A DNA stretch of 64,000 bases from Ostrinia nubilalis (lineage: Eukaryota > Arthropoda > Insecta > Lepidoptera > Crambidae): NCBI RefSeq assembly GCF_963855985.1, contig NC_087107.1:8246001-8310000 (forward strand), read 5' to 3'. This document shows positions 24,778 through 35,020 of the stretch, one piece after another (within the stretch, counting starts at the first letter, position 1; each line of letters begins with the position of its first letter). The notes beneath the pieces were generated by a model. That model did not search any database. It was not told the origin of the DNA and worked only from the letters and a program-made list of their open reading frames with translations. The translations under genes and the position numbers were made by a program.

Positions 24778-27700
24778 GTGAGTGTGTTGTTCTCGTTACT
24801 AACGTTTGTTTTGTGTTTACAGCGATTTGGAGGTTAGTTTGTTTGGGTCTAATTTACACTAACTAGTTTGTATTGATAGGTGATTTTTCATGTTTCTTTA
24901 TTTAATTAAACCAGTAATTTTGTGTTAGACTCGCAAGACACACATTGATATTTAAAACAATAGCAGAAAGAGCAGAGCACTTACCTACTTACATGATATT
25001 TTTAACGTATGTTTTTATTTTTATGAGTGATACACAGACATTACACAGATTCGTAATCAAGTCAAGGAAAGTGTGTTGTTTTAATTATAATTACTTTTTT
25101 AGTGTGTTAACATTGACTGCCGTGAGAGTCACCTAAATCTATGTTGGGCTCATAACTCTAAGGCTGAGTTGCACTATCTTATTTAAACTTTGACAAACGT
25201 CAAAAATCTTTGAAACTCCATACAAAAGTTAAAGTTACCGTTAAAGTTAAGTGGTGCAACGCAGCCTAAATTTTTCTGTTTATTCATTTAAGTCTAGTTT
25301 CTAATTTTTATTTTCAGGCATCCAAAACTGTATACATTTCTATTAATAACAGCTTTCATCGCATTGTGTGACTCAAAGCAATGCGACCAAACTCCACCGC
25401 AAGCGAAGATACTGGAGCCAAGCGAAAACAAGGGCGTCTTCAAAATGATCATTGAGACCAAGATGGAGAACCTCTCTTACTTGCCGGACCAGACGTATGT
25501 AGGTATGATCAAAAATACCTATTTCAGTTTTAGCTAACTAGTGTTTTAAAAACCAAACTAACAATAAACTTACAAAGCTGGAACCAAGTTTTATAGTAGT
25601 GCCTGTATCGCCGTAATAGCAAATACATTCACACGTCCTTGCTGTAAACTTCTTAACAGGCGCTATCGTGTGAAGTGCAATGGCTATTTACACGGTCCCA
25701 CTCTATTACGCTAACGCAAAGATTATTTTTTATTCTTTCGTGGTAAAATCTAATATTTTGTAATTTACTAAGTACACTAATAGCCCAGTTCACACGTCAT
25801 GCCTATATGTATGTGCCCGTAAATGTTATTTACTTATGTGGTTGGCTGGCTGTATTCAGAAATTTTATATTGTGAAATTGGTTAATAAGCAAACTACCTA
25901 CAACCTATTTCTATAATTTTTGGCATAATACAAATCTATTGTACAATTATTGTATACATAATTGAAAATCACGATTGTTCACTCACGATTTCTCAATTTA
26001 TGGACGGTACCTACTGATCGGGCGCATTCTTGACGCGACAGATTTTTTATTAATGTTTTATGTATTTTTTTTCTATTGAAATCCCTGCAGGACTTTGACT
26101 CAGAATTCAATAATGCATCATACTAAGTTGAACCTTCCAGTGACCCTAATGACCACGGTGAACGAGCGTCCATTCCGCTACTTCATGATCACAGCAGAGG
26201 ACCCGACGGTGGACGATAACAGCTACATGGTCAGCACCAAGCCGTCTGATGTAGGGCATCTGAAGACCTTGGACACGGAGACTGGAAGGAAATCGCGGTA
26301 CAGCGACCGCTGCTTCAACTCAGTGGAGAATATGGACACCTCTGATAAGTATAGGGTTGATGTGAGTATGAGTTTGCTCTTACACCCGTATTGTGCCCGT
26401 ATTCACAAACGAAGCAGCAAATCGAACGCACAGCGTAGAATAGAGCTCTGCGATTGGTTCGTGTATCACCCTGTGCGTCCACGCGCACTGGGAGCCCTCA
26501 TAGTAAAGTAATGTTTGTGAATACGGGCGTTATTATAACACATTGTTAGGAAATAACTAAAGGAGGATAGGTTTACTCAAGAATTCATGCCAACCAATCA
26601 ATAAAGGATTTAATCAATGAATTTGAATTGAGTGTTGTGTTAGGTATTTCATAACACGACCAAATAATAATATTGAGTTCAAACCAAACATAACAATATT
26701 TGAGGTTTTCATAGAGACAAGCAGACCTTAATCTAAATAATTCTAATAATACAAAATTGGTTATATGGGTCTTATTTTTATGTAGGTATGTCTGTGCAAA
26801 TAATTTTCATACAAATTCAAAACCGGAGCATGAGACCGCGGTAACAATAAAATTGATTTCTGTTGTCTCAATTCGCGGGTACTTTAGGGGAAGGTAAAAA
26901 TTTTACAACCCTCTGTCATAAATCACAGTTTTTTAGTTCTCAATCATTTGCAGATCCACTGGATATCCCCTAAAAGTTCGGACAATGAGCAGAAGGTCCG
27001 GCTTCGGGCTATGGTGGCTGAGAACGAGGAGGTCTGGTACATGGATGACCCGGACCTGATCATCCTGCTGCAGAAAGACAACCGCGCACCCATCGACAGT
27101 CCGCCGACTACACCATTGATATCCTGTGGGTTGTGCAGCGAGGCTCGCTACGAGGTAAGTAGCCTATACAATGGTAGCACTAATTTTGACAATCGAGATC
27201 GTCACGTTTCGACCCAGCCTTCGGGGTATCGAATTTTATCGATTCGAAAAATATGTCGAAGATTCGAAGACGAAAGTTTTTTTCGAACAAGTTTTCTTTC
27301 AGAGACTTCAGAAATATCCTAAGCCTAACTATACTATAAGAAATCGAAGCAAGAAATCTCTGGAATAAGAAAACAAAATTTTTACCCAAGGACGCATTTA
27401 CGAAAACGTAGAAAAATAGGACTTTAGTAGTGATGGATTGGATTTTATACGTACTTCCATAATACCTTTTGTTTCTTTGACAGCTGAACTCATTACTCAC
27501 TGTAGAAAAAGAGATTTTCTATTCACAAATCTCCAACGAGGTTGCATAAACACCCCACGCCGGGCGGCGAGCGCTGTATTAGTTTTGGAACTAAAACAAA
27601 TAAGGCTTCATGCATTTTTTATACCTCTATCAACTCGGTTATAAAGGCTAAAGCTGCTGATGAAAACCCTTTGTTCGTAGAAGCGATAAATTAATTAAGT

Positions 27701-30700
27701 TATTTTAATCTAATTAAAATATTAAGGGTTGAACAACCGCATACGAACTTAGCCTTAATTCCATAGAATTTTAAAGCATGAAACGTCTGGAATTTCAGAT
27801 AGTCAGACGGATTTTATGACTGCTATCGGAAATAGGATTGTTCAGTTCACTGGAATATTGCAATGGTGGATTATTTGTCGTTTCAATAAGAACTTAATGG
27901 TTATTATAGCGTTTATTTAAACTAATAAAACATAAATGTACTTAGGTATACGGTTTTTAAACTCTGCTTCATTTTTAGTGCATAGTTTTCATATTAATAC
28001 TTTTGAGTGTAGGTAAATTGATTTTATTTATTTGTTACTAGCTTTACGCCCGCGGCTTCGCCCGCGTGGAATTTTGTCTGTCACAGAAAAACTTTATCGC
28101 GCACGTCCCTGTTTCAAAAACCGGGATAATAACTATCCTATGTCCTTTCCCGGGACTCAAACTATCTCTATACCAAATTTCATCAAAGTCGGTTCAGTGG
28201 TTTAGGCGTGAAAGCAAGACAGACAGAGTTACTTTCGCATTTATAATATTAGTATAGAAGTATAGATTTTAAAATGGAATAATTATTCCAGATATAGTTT
28301 TATATAGTTTAGTGAGATGGCTTCAGTGAATATTCATCATAATATCTTGGCCTATTCCATTGGATTCCGTTTTAGGCGATAGTCAATGTGTATCTTGCCT
28401 TTGAAGCGCGCTTGTTTATAATAAACAAAATACCCCAAACTTCCCGTAAAATTCGCGGAAGGCAGCACGGCACCGTTCAATACTTTTTAAAGTCCATGAA
28501 ATGTTTTACTGTACTTTAGAAATAAAACACATCTCGCTTACGTTCCCGCGGATGTTTTCGGCTCGAATCTGGGCCAGTTGTCAACTTGTCAAAACAAACG
28601 CCCGGACCGTTCAGTTTTAGGTGTGGAGAGTCCTGTGTTTGCGTCAATAAATCTAGCTAGCTCTAGGAACGCTAGAAAACTCTATAATTAAGTTTGGCTG
28701 ACAAACAAGAGGTTTGTGTGGGTGATCGTAGTCGTTACGCGAGGAAATGAGTAAAAGAATTGAACCAAATCATTGATTTAAATAAAACGTTGTAATGTAA
28801 TTAAGTACTATGTCTATCTGTCTGTATAAGTATGACTATCTTGGCTGACATTCAGAGCCAATAAAACTCAGATTTGAAAATATTTCGTATTACAATGCGT
28901 ATCGCGCGGCGACTGAAAGGTAAGTGAATTTAACAGTACAAAACACTATGAAGTTAAACACGCCTACGATGAAACCATAGCAAACATTTACATGTACTAG
29001 AAATTACGATTTAGATGACAAAGGAAATTAATTAATTAGTTATTTCATTATAAGTTATGCAATTAAGTACTAGAAACGCTTGATAGACGGATTGAGCCTC
29101 AACAGTGACGCATTTAAGATTAAATTAGATAAAGCTTGTAGTTATTATGTAGAAAAGTCCAAAACAACCCTATAACTGCCCGATAATGAAAACCATTTTG
29201 CTAAAAGCAAAGCCGAACGCCATAACTCGTATAGGCTACTTTTACACGACATTAATCAGTCCAGGGGGTAAATCCGAAAAATGTTATCCGAATTTTCGAA
29301 AGTTGCCATCCCTCTCAAACAATGCTAGATAATATATAGCATGTGCAACGATGACAGAAGGACGTCCACTGTTGAACCTATACCTCCCCCAATGCTATCC
29401 ACGTTGCTCGGTTGGTAGCGGCCTGCGTCCAGCGCCTTCCCGCTACCTTTACTATTGTATTCCTTGCACCATAAACGGAAAAGCTTATCGTTTTACTTTT
29501 CCAGGTCATCTTCAATGGCAAGTGGTCCCGAGTGTCCCACCCCCAGCACTACCCCAGCAAGCCTGACGATAATGGTTACACACACATGGTGGGTGCGTCC
29601 CATGCGAATGACTACGATCTGTGGCAGCAGGGCCAGGAGGCCACTGAGGGTCTGAAGAGGCTGGTGGAAGATGCTGACACTGTTGAATTGGAGAGGGAGA
29701 TCGTTGAGAAGGTAAGTATTTATGTCATACAAATGGCCGTCTGATAAAAGTAATATGAAAATTGACGAGTACAACTTTTTATCGAATGTCGTTTTCATCA
29801 GAAAATGTCTTTACAGACTTAAGACTCTTCGAGATAATTTTGAGGTTCTAAATAGTTTTATAACCGATTAAAATCTATCTCTCTTCCACAAGGGAAACAA
29901 AACCCTACGTCCAAATTTTGGAACATCCTTTATTTAGACCTCAATCAACATAGGTTGAGTTGCACCACTTTGAACCGTAACTATAACAATAACCGTTTTT
30001 TGTATGGAGTTTATTTGACAGACTCTTAACGTTTGTTAAAGTTAAAGTAAGATGGTGCAACCCAGCCTTACTGTAATATCTGTCAAATATTTCCAGATGT
30101 CAGAAAAGTCAGGCACCAGAACGCTAATCCGAGGAAAGAGAAGACACCACCCTGACATGTTCCAGCCATCTCACTCCCTCTTCAGAGTGGATCGGATCCA
30201 CCACCGGTTCTCCATGGTGGTGGGGATGAGGCCGTCTCCTGACTGGTTCCTGGGCACCACTCATTTTGAACTGTGCACTACTGGTGGATGGTTGGAGAGT
30301 GCTGAGATTCCCATGTACCCATGGGACGCTGGTACTATGGAAGGCGTATCGTATGAGGTTCGTTTCAGCCAAATAACGTTCATTACAGGACAATGGGTTT
30401 CCCCAGGGATTTCCTCAAAGACCGTCCTGCTTGCACTGCCCACATCCAGGTACTTCCCGCGACCTTCACCAGATCGGTTCACCTAGTGGGGAGGCCTACC
30501 CACCCACACTATAGATTTTTGACCCGAAATTAGTTTCAGTAGGTACTTTATGCACTAAAAATTCAAAGTATTTTACCATGTTACAAAGCAATATTATGTA
30601 CATACTCGTACGTCCATAGCTACTACTAGGTAGTTAAGTTCAATAGTAAAAATAAGCCCTATTTTTCAGTCCGCAAGGTTTGCGACCAATCCAAGGAGCA

Positions 30701-32826
30701 AAGTGCAGCGAGTGGAAGTGGGTTCCTTCAACAAGGAGTCCCCGTTCTACCAGATGAACCTGAACGATCTGAAGCCCTTCGCCATCTTGAAGGTCAGGCG
30801 GCTGGACGTCTACCCGCTGCTGGGTGTGGAATGCCCAGAAGAGGGTGAAGGTGAAGGTTCGAATCTTTTAAAGAAGTTTTCAAAAATCATGAACTAAATA
30901 CAACTAGGCTAGTTTGGAGATATGACGTTACACCGTGCTACGTTTTTTACATTTTTGGCATGCTTTATCTCTGTCTGTCAATGATTGAATCTAACTGACA
31001 GGATTTAATTAAAATTAGGTACCTATTGTTTTCATCCCTTGACGCCGATTACGTTTAAGAGCGTTTACGCCGTTTGGCGCAAAAACAGTACTTTTTCAAC
31101 TCGTTACAATCATTAACCAGTAATACTACAAATATGTTATAGGCATAAATAGTTAGGCAATTTCGTCGTCTAAATAGTTAATTGAGAAAATATTGCGATT
31201 AGTTTAGTATTTAAGAATTCTATCAAGATAAGTCCACACAGGTTTTGTAAATTTCCACTTTAGCGTGAGTTTACAAGCTGAAATTTTTATAAAAATACTG
31301 TGAAAACGATTTAACAAACATTTATATCCCATTGCATAGATCCTTGGGCAAATAGTTACAGAGAAAATTTTTATATTTAAGCATTTTCCAATGAGAAATC
31401 ACAAATTAAAAGAACGTGAAATACCCAAAAATCAAAGTGATTTTTTCACCAATATTCTTCCTTTATTCAACATAAAAATAGCTTAATATAATAAAACAAC
31501 ATCTTCTTTAAAATATTTACTTTAAAACGATATTTAATTCATTGTTATTGTTTTGCTAACTATTAAAAAACTATTAAAAAACGCCGCGCGCGAATCATTT
31601 CCAATGATTCCCCTTGAAACGCCGCGCTTCGCGTAAACGCTCTTAAATGAATGAAAATAGCTCGTGCTTCATAAAATAGAGAAGTAGACGAACCTACTTT
31701 AAAAAAATATTAAAGTTTAAAAATATTTTTGTTCCAGAGGGAGAAGGAGAAGAAGAAAACGAAGGTGAAGAAGAGGAATCCGAACAGTTAGTACTTCTAA
31801 AAATTTATTATCTTGCTCACAAGTCCCGGGTTTGATTCTCGGTCGGATCATTTTCATCTGGGTGGGCTAGGAAAAGCTGAAGTACGAAACTGAGCTGTCA
31901 TAAAGTATCTAGGCACAGGAATCGAACCTGAGGAGATCACTATTTTCAAGCTCATTCATCATCATCATCTCAGCTATTGGACGTCCACTGCTGAATATAG
32001 GCCTCCCCCAATGCATTCCATGTTGCTCGGTTGGTAGCAGCCTGCGTCCAGCGCCTCCCTGCTGCCTTTACTATGTCGGTCCACCTTGTGGGTGGACGTC
32101 CTACGCTGCGTTTTCAGGTACGCGGCCTCCTCCGAAAACCTTGCTGCCCCATCGGCCGTCAGTTCTGCGTACTATGTGCCCTGCCCATTGCCACTTCAGC
32201 TTGCTAATCCATTAACCGCATCAAACCATCGGCCATCTTAATAAAAAAAAACCATGGACGATAAGAATCACCTTATTATTGCAGAGAAGCCCAAGACGAA
32301 CCCTCAGTACTAGAGTCCCGCCAGAACCTACGGGGGTGCAATATAGGGGAATTTAGCGACTGGTCCCCGTGCGAGACCCTATACGGGGCGTGTGGCATCG
32401 GCATACAGACTAGAGAAAGAATCGATGAAGTAAGTGCATAAAAATCTGTAAAAAAAATATAAATACCTACCTACAACCCAAAGATTGATGACGATTACCT
32501 TTTTATCTAAAATTCTAAAACATGATTTTTTCACTCGACTATCCTCAGTAATGGGACTCCGCGCGCACACCCACGAATTTAAAATTTCAAGGTCGCGTAA
32601 AGTGTTAAACCACTTATAAATTATGAATCTCTTTCTTCTATTGTAAAAATACCACGACATTAAAATCATCCAAAATTTTAGTAGATTAGGTTATTAATTA
32701 AGTCTAAAATTTTCTAATTTATGTTTTTTTTTACAGGATCAAAATAATCCACGGACTTCGCACAGCAACGATTGTTATGGAGACTTGGCTGCATTACAAA
32801 AAAAACATTGCTATGTAGAGTGTTGA
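24776..32826 (+). CDS. Spondin-1-like secreted matrix protein (F-spondin family), ten coding exons
   Basis: Ten exons with matching phases give about 527 residues. Residues 1-20 are a signal peptide (core LYTFLLITAFIALC). About 22-165 is a reeler domain (KGVFKMIIETKM, RPFRYFMITAEDP, DRCFNS, IHWISP). About 207-415 is spondin_N (VIFNGKWSR, HMVGASHANDYDLW, PSPDWFLGTTHFELC, PWDAGT, LDVYPLLGVECP). About 430-450 is an acidic Glu/Gly linker. 468-527 is one thrombospondin type-1 repeat (EFSDWSPC, ACGIGIQTRERI, final CYVEC). F-spondin family proteins are extracellular-matrix and cell-guidance factors. Vertebrate F-spondin has six type-1 repeats; a single one, as here, occurs in short arthropod relatives such as fat-spondin. 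The start codon is split AT|G by intron 1. Coordinates span introns; exons are listed separately. Confidence 0.9.
25162..25266. mobile_element. Harbinger-like MITE, family A copy 5 (spondin intron 1)
   Basis: GGCTGAGTTGCACTATCTTA left and AGTGGTGCAACGCAGCC right, flanked by TAA on both sides. Ends 51 bases before exon 2. Confidence 0.82.
25318..25494 (+). CDS. Spondin-like exon 2: signal peptide and start of reeler
   Basis: Acceptor TTATTTTCAG; donor GTATGT after ...GACCAGAC. The exon ends in phase 2. A competing donor, GTATGA at 25,503, would put a stop right at the start of exon 3, so it was not used. Confidence 0.82.
26091..26361 (+). CDS. Spondin-like exon 3: reeler core
   Basis: Acceptor ATCCCTGCAG, donor GTGAGT. 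Enters with one base, completing Thr, and leaves in phase 0. Encodes LNLPVTLMTTVNERPF and TETGRKSRYSDRCFNS. A MITE begins 33 bases after the donor. Confidence 0.9.
26395..26528. mobile_element. Foldback MITE, family C copy 1 (spondin intron 3)
   Basis: GCCCGTATTCACAAAC at the left returns as GTTTGTGAATACGGGC at the right. The interior matches 58,262-58,405 in the opposite orientation (GGACGCACAGGGTGA, CAGAGCTCTATTC, GATTTGCTGCTTC). Confidence 0.82.
26954..27154 (+). CDS. Spondin-like exon 4: end of reeler, start of spondin_N
   Basis: Acceptor CATTTGCAG, donor GTAAGT, phase 0 to 0. Encodes IHWISPKSSDNEQKVRLRA and ISCGLCSEARYE. Confidence 0.92.
28038..28266 (-). mobile_element. Helitron-like element (spondin intron 4)
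   Basis: On the minus strand it reads A|TCTATACTTCTATACTAA ... GGGCGTAAAGCTAG|T. GC-rich hairpin CGCGGGCGAAGCCGCGGG precedes the CTAG end. Same subfamily as 36,422 and 59,827. Confidence 0.8.
29351..29456 (-). mobile_element. RTE-type retrotransposon tail (spondin intron 4)
   Basis: GGACGTCCACTGTTGAACC, CCTCCCCCAATGCTATCC, GTTGCTCGGTTGGTAGCGG and CTGCGTCCAGCGCCTTCC match the family. Confidence 0.72.
29505..29711 (+). CDS. Spondin-like exon 5: spondin_N
   Basis: Acceptor ACTTTTCCAG, donor GTAAGT, phase 0 to 0. Encodes VIFNGKWSRVSHPQHYPSK, HMVGASHANDYDLW and EGLKRLVEDAD. A retrotransposon tail ends about 50 bases before the acceptor. Confidence 0.92.
29953..30067. mobile_element. Harbinger-like MITE, family A copy 6 (spondin intron 5)
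   Basis: GGTTGAGTTGCACCACTTTG left and AAGATGGTGCAACCCAGCC right. Flanks ATA and TTA do not match exactly. Confidence 0.75.
30097..30357 (+). CDS. Spondin-like exon 6: spondin_N
   Basis: Acceptor ATATTTCCAG, phase 0 to 0. The donor GTTCGT is non-standard after GT but gives the conserved join EGVSYE-SARFATNPRSK. Encodes RVDRIHHRFSMVVGM and PSPDWFLGTTHFELC. A MITE lies 29 bases upstream and a retrotransposon tail 31 bases downstream. Confidence 0.88.
30389..30508 (-). mobile_element. RTE-type retrotransposon tail (spondin intron 6)
   Basis: CCAGGGATTTCCTCAAAGACC, GCCCACATCCAGGTACTTCC, CGCGACCTTCACCAGATCGG and GGGGAGGCCTACCC are the reverse of the family's VGRPPTRWTD-coding tail. Confidence 0.65.
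30670..30850 (+). CDS. Spondin-like exon 7: end of spondin_N, start of acidic linker
   Basis: Acceptor ATTTTTCAG. Three in-phase donors follow one another (exon ends 30,844, 30,850 or 30,856), all phase 1, because the exon ends in repeated GGTGAA. 30,850 is used here; 30,844 is equally good. Without splicing the frame adds SNLLKKFSKIMN and stops at 30,897, which would remove the type-1 repeat. Confidence 0.8.
31058..31643. mobile_element. Candidate TA-flanked MITE (spondin intron 7)
   Basis: AGAGCGTTTACGC at the left end returns as GCGTAAACGCTCT at the right, and both ends are flanked by TA. 586 bp, no coding frame. The TA flank would suit a Tc1/mariner-derived element; this is inference from one copy. 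Confidence 0.5.
31738..31786 (+). CDS. Spondin-like exon 8: acidic linker
   Basis: Acceptor TTTTTGTTCCAG, donor GTTAGT, phase 1 to 2. A 49-base exon coding almost only Glu and Gly (EGEEENEGEEEESE). Short and repetitive, so the call rests on its phases matching both neighbours. Confidence 0.75.
31801..31945. repeat. Possible tRNA-related SINE remnants
   Basis: GGTTTGATTCTC on the plus strand (about 31,829) and GGTTCGATTCC on the minus strand (about 31,925) are two B-box-like words in opposite orientation, without A boxes or definable ends. Confidence 0.3.
31957..32215 (-). mobile_element. RTE-type retrotransposon tail (spondin intron 8)
   Basis: A CATCATCATC run, GGACGTCCACTGCTGAATAT and ACTATGTGCCCTGCCCATTG, ending at GCCACTTCAGCTTGCTAATC. 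On the minus strand this is the LKWQWAGHIVRRT region through the C-terminus, with frameshifts. It ends 70 bases before exon 9. Confidence 0.75.
32285..32429 (+). CDS. Spondin-like exon 9: linker and first half of TSP1
   Basis: Acceptor TTATTGCAG, donor GTAAGTG, phase 2 to 0. Encodes EAQDEPSVLESRQNLRGC and then the type-1 repeat start EFSDWSPCETLYGACGIG. Confidence 0.88.
32737..32826 (+). CDS. Spondin-like exon 10: second half of TSP1 and stop
   Basis: Acceptor TTTTTTACAG. Encodes NNPRTSHSNDCYGDLAALQ and ends KKHCYVEC-TGA. Only two residues follow the penultimate-core cysteine, so no further type-1 repeats exist. Confidence 0.88.
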   Translation, partial: DQNNPRTSHSNDCYGDLAALQKKHCYVEC

Positions 32827-32965
32827 CATTGTCTTAGAATGAGGATATGACTCCGCATTTAAACTAGTTAAATTAATTGTCAGTACCTACTTTAAATATC
32901 CATAAGTGGACAGCGGAAGCTCTAAATACCTTAAACATAATAAAGTTTCCTCAGAACAAGTTCCT
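32827..32965 (+). terminator. 3' UTR and polyadenylation signal of the spondin-like gene
   Basis: AATAAA at 32,939-32,944 lies about 113 bases after the stop and is followed by a GT-rich stretch (GCGTTTGTAATG) about 25 bases on. The cleavage point is inferred to lie about 15-20 bases after the hexamer. Confidence 0.75.
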
Positions 32966-33099
32966 CGCGTTTGTAATGCCAATGTAGACGTGTCAACGAT
33001 TTATATTTAATCTGGCTGGATAGACTAGACCTGAACAGGAGCGGATCGTGGAGAAATCCTGTTTTCTTGTTTTTGCGCGAAAACATAACTGGTTTGGAA

Positions 33100-33636
33100 G
33101 TTTCGCCGGGCGAGACGTGGGGGGACAGCGCGCCATATCAACATTGTTCGGGTCAGGTATGAAGATAGACGCAAACCGCGCATGCTCGCCGAAGGCCCGC
33201 CTCGCGACCGCAACTTGTTGATTGTTCGCTCACTTCACGCCAGTCTGCCGCGAACGATGCGCCGAGCGGTCGTGTCTCGCGTTACCTCTCTCGCCGCTCC
33301 GAACTTCGAAATAACCTTACGAAAATATGTGAAGTTTTCAAACAAAAATCTGTATAGAACCACCGTGCCAGACGTAACCCATAGTGTTTAGTTTAGCTTT
33401 AACGTAACGAATAACTAGTTTTAAGTCATCGTAACTTAATAGGCTTACTCGTCTTACCTGCCCACGAGTCGCGCGAAGCGGTTACCTTATCGAAGAAACG
33501 AACATTTTTCAAATGGATGTGCGTTCGAGTTCTGTGATAGTGTGCGTGTTTTGTGTGATTATAAGACAGTGAGTGCGTGCCGTGTGACAAGTTGCTGTGA
33601 CGTGTTTGAAATTGTAATAAAGTTGAATCAAGAAAG
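33100..33636 (+). promoter_or_regulatory. GC-richer promoter-like block and 5' UTR of the second gene
   Basis: Between about 33,110 and 33,310 the base composition shifts to many CG dinucleotides (for example CGCGACCGCAACTTG, CTGCCGCGAACGATGCGCCG), unlike the surrounding AT-rich DNA. It lies 70-240 bases past the spondin-like gene's polyadenylation signal and ahead of the signal-peptide exon. No TATA box or exact initiator was found, so the start of transcription is unresolved. Confidence 0.45.
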
Positions 33637-33712
33637 ATGGTGCGCGGGGGTGGGGGTCTCGCCGCGCTGCTGGTTGCCGGGTTGGCGATGGCGTCGGCGG
33701 AATTCACAAAAG
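33637..33712 (+). CDS. First coding exon of an unidentified secreted or membrane protein
   Basis: ATG in good context (GAAAGATGG) opens 25 codons: MVRGGGG, then a hydrophobic core LAALLVAGLAMASA, then EFTK, a textbook signal peptide with likely cleavage after ASA. The exon ends AAAAG|GTAAAA, leaving one base of the next codon (phase 1). Phase-1 introns just after the signal peptide are common in genes for modular extracellular proteins. The mature protein cannot be identified from this exon. The next exons are either far downstream in this window (candidates at 50,268 and 61,814) or beyond it. Confidence 0.7.
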
Positions 33713-35020
33713 GTAAAAACTGCTTTCCTACCTGTGCACGCGCAGCTTGTCCCGCGCTTTTGTTCTATCGCCTTTTGTTCTCGGGACGTTTATGAATTCA
33801 TGGTAGTTAAGTTATAGATACGAGGCTAAGCCGCGACACCGTTCAGGTGAACACGTGTGGTTATTGGCAAAACGCGTCTCAGTAGGTAGGGGTCACGCCT
33901 TTAAATCCGCTCATGTCGGAGTAGGTAACAAAAGTTCATTGCACTCAAAACGTAAGTTCACGACATTGCACTCGTAAAATTAATTGGGTAAGGTAGGCTA
34001 CAAAAACTCGTTACCTATCGAAATTCATTGAAGAATTTAATGTTATTGTTTGAAGCATTAACTAAGATTACCTGTTAATGATTTCATAACACGCTAGTAG
34101 ATAACAGATGAGATCTAATTACGCTTCCTAACTCAATATCCTCCTTTCCACCGTAAATTCTAAGTTATTATTTCCTGTTCCAAGTAAACGATGTAAAGTG
34201 ACTAACCGGAATGTTTCCCAGACCTGTCTCCTTATCAAAACTGATAACGGCTGATAACCGTACACACCTAGTCGATGCAGTCGTTAAAATGACTCAACTT
34301 ATATAAAATAAATCAATCGATTTTAGTTTATTTTAACTCTGTTAACCGTAACCAACCCGGTATCTAAGAACGAATAAAAACAGACATTAAGATTGAGAAA
34401 ACCTCCTTTTATGAAGTTGGTTAAAAATGTGAGTGAGACCTGAAAACATCGTCGAAGTAAAGACTGTGTGCGAGAGTTACAGACGTTGAATTAAAATAAT
34501 GATGACTAATTTAATTGATTACTAATGAATGACTGGTACCTAATTCACCTACTTCTCATCTAACTACTTAATGTGTAGGTTAAGTAAAACATTTGTTATT
34601 TGGATACCTATGCTAGGTAAATCGTGTTGGTAGAGATGCAGGCAGTCCAAGTAATTTTGATAGGCCTTAGTATGCATATCTTCATAAGTTATAATTCTTT
34701 GATCATAACTTCCCCTTCTCCAAATTATTCCGATCTTACAAAAAAAGAATTGATCATCAATTTAGTTAGTCCTACAAAAATACCTATTTATTCAATCCTC
34801 TCGTATCTTCGTGTAGCTGACTGATCGTTACTTATTATTTAATTAAAGGACGATAGTAACAAGGAACTGTGTAACAGAAGCTGCTATCCCCTTACACCTG
34901 GGATTCCGTGAACCATTATATATTTTATTGTATTGACGTAATTACTTCTGTGAAAGGTACTGAACTAGAACTATTGTGCGGACATGCTCACATTCCATAA
35001 AAAATCTCGCGGTTGATTAA

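Noticed and set aside
25495..25502. Later donor GTATGA for spondin exon 2
   Set aside because: It would leave phase 1 and create an immediate stop in exon 3; the donor GTATGT at 25,495 keeps the reeler frame.
26095..26511. 138-codon open frame as an intact single-exon gene
   Set aside because: It is spondin exon 3 running past its GTGAGT donor into a foldback MITE; the true exon ends at 26,361.
30052..30486. 144-codon open frame as a gene
   Set aside because: It joins MITE sequence, spondin exon 6 and a retrotransposon tail; only 30,097-30,357 is exon.
33542..33817. 91-codon frame overlapping the signal-peptide exon
   Set aside because: It is a different reading frame and crosses the GTAAAA donor; the frame from 33,637 gives a clear signal peptide.
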